NCBI GenBank assembly: GCA_018292915.2
Contig: JACVVK020000329.1
Coordinates: forward strand, 657,001-721,000
Direction of reading: 5' to 3'
Source: Batillaria attramentaria
Lineage: Eukaryota; Mollusca; Gastropoda; Batillariidae
Length of the DNA stretch: 64,000 nt
Below the pieces are notes generated by a model. That model did no database searches. It saw only the letters and a list, made by a program, of their open reading frames with translations, and had not been told where the DNA came from. Shown here in pieces: positions 56,194 through 64,000 of the stretch; position 1 is the first letter of the stretch; each line of letters begins with the position of its first letter. The position numbers were made by a program, and so were the translations under genes.

Positions 56194-58132
56194 TGAAATG
56201 TTCGGTTATGATTGTTCTGTTTTGTTGCCTTATGCGCGAGGATTGCAATGTAATTACCTTAATGAAATAAAAGCAGATTGTCTATTCAACAGTCTTCGTC
56301 TTTGTAGTGATGTAAAGCAAATGTGAAGTAGTATAATTATATGGAAAATATTGACGATTTTCCAAGGAACCCACTGTTTTTCTGAAACCCATTTTTTCGA
56401 AATTTCTCGTATTTATAGGGACGTGTGTGTGTGTGTGTGTTGGATCAATGGGTTGATGGGGGGGGGGGGGAGGGGGACAGGAAGCCCTGTGATCATGCTT
56501 TTCTAATGTGGAAGTTTTAAAGCATTAAATCACTCATATTTGTGTAGGATGGGCTGGGTGATTCACTTGATGAATGTATGTTGACAAATTCAGACATGCT
56601 ATATTCTGGCTCGTGATTAGGCACTATACACACTGTGTTTGACATGTCACATTTACGGACTCCTGCAGATTTTTCATGTGATATGAACCTGACATTTTCG
56701 AAGATCAAAATATTGCTCTTATTTTCATCTGTATACTTTTGTAGCTCGAGGAAAATATCTCAGATCATGTGCTGTGACTCACGAGCACCAAACTGATACA
56801 AAACAAATTTCAAATTTATACTAAATAAATAAATGTTACTTTGGCCATTTAATAAAGAGTTTATGATGTATTTTATTATAAAGAAGTACAATCAATGAAA
56901 ACACTCATTTGTCAGATTTTTACCAATACCGGCAAGTCGTCCATAATACTACGCGTACATTGACCATCACCGTATATAATAAGCATTTTGATATATACTT
57001 CATTTCTGTTTGTTTAAATGATAATAAACCATTGGCAAGTGGCATAATAATTGATTTAAGTAGTACAAGAATCTGTTTATGATTTAGACCAGCTGTTTGT
57101 GAATATCACGTAAGTCGTCGAAGCGTGAAAGCGCGCCTTTAAGTTAAGGGCTGTAACTCTGGTGCATCCCTATGGATTCTAGGGAACATTTTTGAAATAC
57201 AATCAGGACATCCTAGTTTCACTGACTCTTATTCTGCTTGTAAGATCAGCAGCGTTATCTGTGCGCGTGTATGTGTGCGTGCGCGCGCGCGCGCGTTCGC
57301 AGTCATACGATCGCATGTGCTAAATAAATTCTAGTGCAACGTCATATAAACACACGCAGTCAAATAGCAGAAAGATCCAACTCTAACGGCACCAACCGGA
57401 AAACTCTCTCTTTCTCTTTGTCACACACACACTCACACATTTCACACACCAGGAATAACGCACTGCTTACCCTCCGAAACCGACGGCAAATCACCTTCTT
57501 AACACTGGCGACAGAAGACCTCACAGATCAGGGGCACAGGGTTAGATCTCACGCCTAGCTCTGTTCTCGCCAATTTCGTGTTCTACGACCCAATATACCC
57601 AGCCCTAAGGCCCGCGGGACACATAACACCGTCAACCTGTACTTGCACGGAAAATGTTAAATCTCTGTGCAAGCCGTGTTTTGGCGCTGATGCATCAGAA
57701 GGACAAAAAGAAATTCCCGTGCCAGCGACTGGTACGACTTATCCGAGGCTAAAATTGCAGATTCCGTTTGACATAACCGAGTTTTGACTTATCCGTGGAA
57801 AATTTAGTCATACAAAGAGCAAGTTTTGCCGGGAAAAACTTTTTGCTTCGACGTATCCGAAGTTCGACTTAAACGTGTTTGACTTAAGCGTATGGGTCTG
57901 TAGTTATTTCACTTGAGTGTCGCTTTCGATTTTGCTTTTTTTTGTATACTTTAGGCCAGCTAGTCTTTGGTTGTTTTACATGTAGCTTTAATTTCTGTGA
58001 AACAGAGAGCATAGCTTTTTTAAAAGATCACATCCTTTTGCACTACTGCTTAGTTAGTATACCTCACCCATTCCTAGGTGTTATGATTGTCCAAGCATTT
58101 GTACTGTACTGCAGCAGAACCTGTCACAAGCA

Positions 58133-58220
58133 GGGGAGCCGGGATAGCCGGATGGTAGAGCGTTGGACTTTCAGTGCTTGGGTCTAGAGTTCAAATCTCA
58201 GCTGAGAGCCAAATATTTGT
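58133..58220 (+). mobile_element. SINE family B, 3'-truncated copy
   Basis: tRNA-like head ('ggatagccggatggtagagc', B box 'gagttcaaatctc') and the start of the body ('gccaaatatttgtg'), then unrelated sequence. Confidence 0.8.
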
Positions 58221-60219
58221 GGGGAAACATAGACATGCTCCCAACTTGTGTTGATTAGAGTACAGCAGTCAGTGGAAATTGTTGCTGTAAACTTTCTGTC
58301 AAGCAGTTTCCAAAAGTAGATGTATGTTAAGTTAACTCACTGATATTATGATACTGCTGGTCTTTGTTGCTTGAGCGGCGTGAGGCCACAAATGCTAACA
58401 CCAGTAATTTTCTGTCTAACTAGTCAGTTTCACCAGTGTGTGTTTCGTTCATCATTGTATAATGTGCATGAGCGTGAGTGAGTGAAGGCGCATTGAGTTT
58501 TATTTAAAGAAATGCGCCCTACAAATAACATTTATTATTATTATTATTATTATTCATGACGTATTTTGTCACCTGTATATACCAAGGCATCCTTGTACAA
58601 CAGCGGCATGCAAACATTGGTTGAGATTAGGCTGTAGACATAAAAACAGGCAAGAAGAGGTTAGTTAATTATTTATGGCTTAAAGCCGCGCACAGGCAAG
58701 AAGAGGAAAGAAGAGGAAAATATGAAAATTAGATATGGTTTGCTGGTACATGTGTATGTGCTAACTTTACCAGTTGGGAAGTAAGGGGTACTAACTCCGT
58801 GTTGGTTTTATGGTTAGATTGTCAGTTTGCTCATATGTTAGATTGTCAGTTTGCTCATATGTTGATATGCATAAAGTTCAGATTGCCTGTTATACTACAT
58901 GTACTGGAATACCTGCCTCACATAAGGCTTTGTTGACGGGCTAAAACAGTAAGGCTGCAGCAAAATGTTATTGTTGTTTTTAATTTGTTAATGGGTTCAA
59001 CTCTTCCGGCAGAGAAGGGCCAGAAATCAGGTTTCGACAATTTTCTGAAGCTGGAAATTATAGTTTTTGAAAATTGTGCAGAGAAGGTTTTGTGTGTGAC
59101 TTTTCAAACCAAGTCTGAATTTCCAATCCATTTTTTATAGCTCAGGACCCAATTCCAGTTTTCTGCAGCCGTTTTGAATCCACAGTATAATTGCCAATCG
59201 GTGATTCACGCATTTTGGCAGCAAAGAAGACAATTGTTCAAAATTGAAGAGGATCGAAAGTATGGTAAAGCTTAAATACATGGCATCGGAAATGGTTGAA
59301 TGAAAAATACAAAGATGGACAATCACACTGTACTTGATGCAGGAAGTGCGATTTGCTGGGGATGGTGTTTTGCAGTAAAACATGCTAGTACGATTCATAA
59401 ATTTAGTGTAAAGTTTTTTCCTCAGTTTTCAGGGGGTGTTGCCCTCGTTTGCTGTTTTCAAGAAAGTTGGAGTTGAGCCCATGTTGTTATGTGCATGCAG
59501 ACTATGTTCAGCCGTTGTTGGCAGCTATATGTAGCACAACAACTGTCACTTTGGCAACTGAGATAAGTCCTCCAAAGGCTGCTCGTGGCTGACGTGGCAG
59601 GGTACTTAATACCATACAGTCCTCTCATTCACGGTGATGACCCTTTTGGTTCAGCCCAGGAACTCAATCAAAAACGCTGAATATATCAGCTCTTGTGAAT
59701 CATGCTTGCACTTGAAGTTTTGCTGTGAACGTGTGGATGGGTACATGTGTATTTTTCACAAAATTCTGTTGGTGTACGTATGTGTAATCTCCAGTTCCAT
59801 GGAATGAAATTTTGGATGCCTGAACAAAAGTGTTTTCTTAGAGGCAGCACGATGATATTGCACATACACAAAAGGTGTTTACTGTGCTATGTTATTCGTT
59901 AGATTATATAAAAGCAGTTGGTGAAACTCAGTTGTCCTGTTGAATGTCTGCATGTTCATCACAGTGTTTAGGAAGTTGTGTACAATCAGACAGTGTGTGC
60001 ATATTTTGTTACTGTTTATAAAACAAGAATAATGTGCCACACAACTGGTAACTAGTGTGCACAGAATATATAGCCTGTGTATCTTTTGTGAGTTGATATT
60101 CTCCATGTAGAGACTTTCAGTGCTGCTCCACGAACAGCATACATGTAGTCAGTGTGGAGAAATAGCCTATATATGCATATCAGGAGCATACTTAGCATAA
60201 CCTATTCAATGCACACTGG
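58221..60219. other. Intergenic; LINE-like (ATT)n tail, no gene recognised
   Basis: A retroposon tail with 'gaaggcgcattgag...atgcgccctac' stem-loop and (ATT)n lies at about 58475-58552. A short tandem duplication ('gattgtcagtttgctcatat') is at 58815-58862. Otherwise AT-rich sequence without coding signal. Confidence 0.45.
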
Positions 60220-60388
60220 GGAGCCAGGGTGGCCGAATGGTAGAGCGTTGGACTTCCAATGCTCGGGTCCTGAGTTTGATCCCGGCTGGGGCCAAATATT
60301 TGTGCTGGCTTTTTCATCGTTGCCCCGTCTTTGATATCACCCTATGTGGTGGAAAAGGACGTTAAACACCCAAATACCCACCCCACCC
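60220..60388 (+). mobile_element. SINE family B, full length
   Basis: Complete head, body and tail. The 14-bp duplication tcaatgcacactgg flanks it (60206-60219, 60389-60402). Confidence 0.92.
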
Positions 60389-60875
60389 TCAATGCACACT
60401 GGTTACCTGTACATAATTTAATACCTTTTTTGCTAGTCTTGTCATTGACTTGTGTTCAAATTAGGCCAGAGATGCGTCAGAGATTTTTTTTTTTCTACAG
60501 CATGTCCAGTACAAATAAAGTGACTGAAAGGAGTATACTTTGTACTTACCTTGAATGGCTGAGTTCCTTAACTCACAAGTGCAATCAACAGAAATTCATT
60601 CATTTTCATTCATCCTTGCATTTCAAGGTAAACAAAATGCACCCTGTGTGTATTACGGTTCTAGAAGTACACGCAGGCTGCACTAATGGTTGTGTCCTTT
60701 ATGAATGCACAAAGGCTGTAGTTATGCATCCAGAAATGCACCATAAAATGAACAGATTTCTGTTACGTGCACTTGAACCGTTCAGCAATTCTTATTGATC
60801 TCCACACTTTGTAATGAATGCATTTAGAGAGCATGGAGTGTGCAGGTTGGTCTCTGGTTTTATTTTTTATATATA

Positions 60876-61813
60876 TGAGACCGGGTATACTCGGCCCCTA
60901 CCCATTGATATTTTTCCCAGATTAGTTTTCTTGTTTCCCTTCCTTTATTTTCCCCCCGCCTTCCCTCTAGCTACCCTTGTCACCCCTTTACCCGCTAGCT
61001 ATCAGTGCCTTTGACTAGGAACCTTAACTTGAGACTCCACAGCGATTGTCGTTCTTGATGATGTCTCACAGTAGCCGAAATTAGTTGTGTTTCTGCTCGG
61101 ACTTTGAGATTAAATATCCCGCCGTAGCATTAACCTATTGAGAAGCTGATTAGTCTATTGGAATCAGCGAAGTTAGATCTGTTTAGATATGTTTAGTTTT
61201 GTGGCAGATGTTTGGTTTGAAGCAGTGTAATTAGCGATTTTGTGGTTTATCACCGTCAAAACCGTGTCCGGTGGAGCTGTTTATAAGTTCGTAGTAAAAT
61301 AACCCTAGCTCCGATTTTGTCTCAACCTATATCCCTTAAAAGCCCTTTCCTTGTAGTTTCTTTTGGTTTAAACCCGATCGGCCTAGGCCTAGTAGATCGG
61401 CTGCAATCTGTGATCAACCGGCCCCGAAGAAACACAAATCCACCCTCTTTCCCCCGTCGCCCCAGGCCTTCCCGAGGGCCAGGGGTAGCCGCTCCCTTTG
61501 CGGCCCGGGCCCCGCCTATATAAGCAGATTAGTCCCCTGGCCATGCGTCTTTCAGTTCGAGTGCACGTGGCCAGGGAGGACGTCGCCAGTTTAGTTTGCT
61601 GTTTTCGTTGCCAGTTTAGTTGCTGTTTTCGTTATTTTCTTTGTCGAGCCACACTCGTAGGAGAGACACGTTTGTATTCTGCCATCACACTCTCACTCTG
61701 CACTGTTTCCCTTTGGGGTTTTTGTGTTCTGTTTTGTTTTCCTGAGTGTCAGAATAAACCAACACAAGTCATAGCGACCTCTGCGTTGCGTCCCTTGCCT
61801 GCACACGGTTACA
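60876..61813 (+). repeat. 5' LTR with promoter and polyadenylation signal
   Basis: Begins TGAGACCGGG and ends GGTTACA. TATATAAG at 61517-61524 is a good core promoter and AATAAA at 61753-61758 is the likely poly-A signal, so the repeated R region would lie between about 61545 and 61780. The sequence just after it (ttggcgctgcgagagcagg) is the probable primer-binding area; the priming tRNA is not identified. Confidence 0.85.
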
Positions 61814-61894
61814 TCTTTTTGGCGCTGCGAGAGCAGGATCAACAAGGGAGCGGACACCAGGAAAAACAGTGCAGGAATGACAAACTGACTGACC

Positions 61895-62776
61895 ATGGCC
61901 ACCAACCCCGTCTTCGTAAACCCGGAACCACTGCCACGTTTCGATGGGGAAGGAGGCAGCTGTGATGCTGAAACTTTCGTCGAGGAGGCGCTTCGACGGC
62001 TGGACCACTACAGGTTGACTGAAGGGGCCGGTGCTGAATATGTGCTCAGCGCACTAACCGGGTGCGCGAGGGCCGAGATCCTCAGCCGACCTGCCGACGA
62101 CAGGAGAACAGGGGCAGCCATCCTCGACCTCATACAGGGGGAATTTGGCGACAAGAGAGACCTGGTCACCCTTCTGTCAGTATTTCACGGCAGGAGACAG
62201 GGTAAGATGGAGGGCGTGTATCAATACGCCCACGCCGTGTTAGCAGCAGCAGCCAGAGTCAATGCGAAGCTGAAAGACCACCTCTCGGAAGGCCTGGTCA
62301 GGGACCGCTTCGCGGACGGCCTTCACCCACCCGAGCTGCGCAGGGATGTCAGGCGGTACATCAGGGAGAAACCGCGCACAACATTTCAGGAGGCCAAGGC
62401 AGAAGCTCTGCGCTGGATGCGAGAGGACAGTATCACTACGGAAACCCTGCAGTTGCAGCTAGCTGCAATGTCCGCGGAGATTACGCAGCTGCGCCTCACG
62501 GTATCTGCCCTCTCGGCAAGACTGGAGCAGCCCCCACAACCAGCCGAGCACATGCCTGAGACCTCGGCGTGTAACTGGTGCGACCAGGCTGGTCACTCTG
62601 AGTGTGACTGTCCAGCCAAGCGAGAATACCGCCAGCGCAGGAGAGGTCGGCGACGACGACGCCGATCGCATGGCGGGTCACACCAGGTGCAAGACAAGGA
62701 CTCTCCAACCCCTCACCCACTGATGCAGCAGCCTGTGTACCAGCAGCATCAGTACCAGATCATCAGCCACCAGTAG
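61895..62776 (+). CDS. Gag-like capsid/nucleocapsid protein of the LTR retrotransposon
   Basis: Open frame of 293 aa from an ATG 81 bp after the LTR. Residues about 12-180 look like a Ty3/gypsy-type capsid region: PRFDGEGG near the start, then helical segments ending AKAEALRWMRED. Residues 185-212 form a Leu-rich coiled segment. A single CCHC zinc knuckle spans Cys226, Cys229, His234, Cys239 (CNWCDQAGHSECDC), followed by an Arg-rich stretch at 246-261. Such proteins package element RNA into virus-like particles. The frame is intact. There is no fused protease or polymerase. A host-domesticated gag is unlikely, given flanking LTRs. Confidence 0.85.
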   Translation: MATNPVFVNPEPLPRFDGEGGSCDAETFVEEALRRLDHYRLTEGAGAEYVLSALTGCARAEILSRPADDRRTGAAILDLIQGEFGDKRDLVTLLSVFHGRRQGKMEGVYQYAHAVLAAAARVNAKLKDHLSEGLVRDRFADGLHPPELRRDVRRYIREKPRTTFQEAKAEALRWMREDSITTETLQLQLAAMSAEITQLRLTVSALSARLEQPPQPAEHMPETSACNWCDQAGHSECDCPAKREYRQRRRGRRRRRRSHGGSHQVQDKDSPTPHPLMQQPVYQQHQYQIISHQ

Positions 62777-62799
62777 CTGCTACCTGTGCAAAGCAACCG

Positions 62800-63123
62800 A
62801 TGGCCAGCCATCCCGGACGAACTGCAAGAACTTCCGTGAAGTCAAACAACGCTGAGTCTGCACAGCCTGACAACTGTTCTTACTCTCGACCTGATCCTGA
62901 GCCTGTTGGGTGGTGGTTATACTACCCAGCTAATACAGCCACTCCGTCTGATGCAAGGCCGGTAGCTGCGGATGATCCAGCTTCAGTACCCGCCGGCCTA
63001 GCAGGTGACGCAACACCCGTTTCGCGACGGCAACCGGTACCCAAACCCCGTTCCGCCATCCCAGTGTGCGTAGGACTGCGGCGCTCTGCGCGGATCCAGC
63101 ACAATGCCTCTGCTGATGTGTAG
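62800..63123 (+). pseudogene. Short frame, possible remnant of the pol C-terminus
   Basis: 107 codons in a different frame from gag, starting 24 bp after the gag stop. Pro/Ala-rich, ending with PVCVGLRRSARIQ, which resembles the basic tail often found at the end of gypsy-type integrases. If correct, nearly all of pol was removed by one internal deletion between gag and this tail. It could equally be spacer. Confidence 0.4.
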
Positions 63124-63729
63124 TGTGAATGCGTGTTCTAAAAGCAAGGTGGCTGTGATACAAAAACTGTTTTATGAATCTTCCGGAACTGTGGTTATTT
63201 TTGGGTCAACTCTCCGGACATCTGTGTTGGTGATAGTATGTATGATTATTGGACTTCCGTCCTGAACTCTGTCGTAAACCGTGTTTGAATTTCAACCCAA
63301 GGACCGTCTTTCAGTGCTTGTGCAAATCCAAGCTGATGGAAAGATTCCTGACCCTTGATTTATTGATGATTCGGTTTTCTTGTATTGTTGTGTCCTTAGT
63401 CTTAGTGCTGATGCTGTGGGTATTCCCCCTTTTACTTTATGTGTTTCTGACGTAGTTATGTTAACTTACAGGTATGTTTGATTTTAATGATCGCTTCCTG
63501 TCAGGTTACCCTTTGCAATGCAAAACTGTGTCCAGAAATGTTTATCTTGGAGGTTAGCTAGGCCATCACTAATATGTTGGCCGCGGAGGGAAAGGATTTT
63601 TTTCGTGTGTGTGGTTCTATAACCTACGATTGTGATTATGCTTCCGGTGGCCACCAAGCATTTTTGCGAGGATGTCGTTTTTTTTTGTTTAACCAGCGAG
63701 GACGCTGGTTGAGGTTCAGTTGGGGGGGA
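63124..63729 (+). other. Retrotransposon 3' internal region
   Basis: Non-coding sequence between the residual frame and the 3' LTR, ending in the purine-rich tract 'agttggggggga' at 63718-63729. No domain-bearing frame on either strand. Confidence 0.6.
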
Positions 63730-64000
63730 TGAGACCGGGTATACTCGGCCCCTACCCATTGATATTTTTCCCAGATTAGTTTTCTTGTTTCCCTTCCTTT
63801 ATTTTCCCCCCGCCTTCCCTCTAGCTACCCTTGTCACCCCTTTACCCGCTAGCTATCAGTGCCTTTGACTAGGAACCTTAACTTGAGACTCCACAGCGAT
63901 TGTCGTTCTTGATGATGTCTCACAGTAGCCGAAATTAGTTGTGTTTCTGCTCGGACTTTGAGGTTAAATATCCCGCCGTAGCATTAACCTATTGAGAAGC
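63730..64000 (+). repeat. 3' LTR, partial (window edge)
   Basis: Matches 60876-61146 with a single visible difference (gagattaaat versus gaggttaaat). The right target-site duplication is outside the window. Confidence 0.92.

Larger units (their letters stand above)
55679..57900. mobile_element. pogo/Tigger-like element, 2.2 kb, TA-flanked
   Basis: Left end CAGTCGAACACGCTTAAGTC and right end, inverted, CAGACCCATACGCTTAAGTC, each bordered by TA (55677-55678, 57901-57902). Subterminal 'cgacgtatccgaagtt' words recur near both ends. I find no intact transposase, so it is non-autonomous or decayed. It carries an inner MITE (55885-56096). Confidence 0.7.
60876..64000 (+). mobile_element. LTR retrotransposon, gag-only, 3' LTR cut by window end
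   Basis: A 938-bp 5' LTR (60876-61813) and the first 271 bp of an identical-type 3' LTR (63730-64000) enclose about 1.9 kb of interior. The interior has a gag-like gene and a short second frame but no reverse transcriptase, RNase H or DDE integrase, so the element depends on another for mobility. A G-rich polypurine stretch (63721-63728) immediately precedes the 3' LTR. Comparing the two LTR starts by eye I see one difference in 271 positions, so the insertion is young. Confidence 0.9.

Overview
The window looks like nuclear DNA of a marine mollusc, most likely a gastropod. It has intron-rich genes with GT-AG splicing, dense CA/TG microsatellites, long G/C homopolymers, several families of tRNA-derived SINEs (one with a V-SINE-type core), CR1/L2-like LINE 3' ends, a Ginger1-type DNA transposon and an LTR retrotransposon. 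There are no bacterial-type operons. Species-level placement cannot be read from the sequence alone.

Host genes are sparse. (1) On the minus strand at 16.3 kb lies the first coding exon of a CASK/Lin-2-like gene whose remainder runs off the left side. (2) On the plus strand, 22.7-31.3 kb holds a caspase-8-like gene: two N-terminal death-effector domains (DEDs), then a complete caspase domain, in 10 coding exons (568 aa by my splice model). (3) On the plus strand, 42.95-55.3 kb holds a second caspase with a very similar protease half, whose N-terminus is a TRIF/TRAM (TICAM)-like TIR domain plus a charged coiled coil (11 coding exons, 671 aa). The two caspases are head-to-tail and share intron positions and phases through the whole protease half. 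They are tandem paralogues in which the prodomain was exchanged.

The TIR-caspase is the most exciting item. In vertebrates a TRIF-type TIR reaches caspase-8 through RIPK1, FADD and DED contacts. Here a TIR of that type and a caspase-8-like protease are on one polypeptide, beside the DED version. That suggests a direct TIR-to-caspase immune or cell-death route (inference).

Layout: 1-16 kb is simple repeats, SINE/LINE scraps and MITEs. 16-22.6 kb has the CASK exon, SINEs and foldbacks. 22.6-31.3 kb is the DED-caspase, with a MITE inserted in its last codons and another that duplicated a splice donor. 31.6-41.8 kb is nested mobile elements: SINE copies with target-site duplications (TSDs), and an older element carrying a complete 4.47-kb Ginger1 transposon whose empty site survives at 49.98 kb. 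42-55.3 kb is the TIR-caspase, with intronic insertions including a LINE fragment carrying a 7x132-bp in-frame repeat. 55.7-57.9 kb is a pogo/Tigger-like element. 60.9-64 kb is a young gag-only LTR retrotransposon whose 3' LTR is cut by the window edge.
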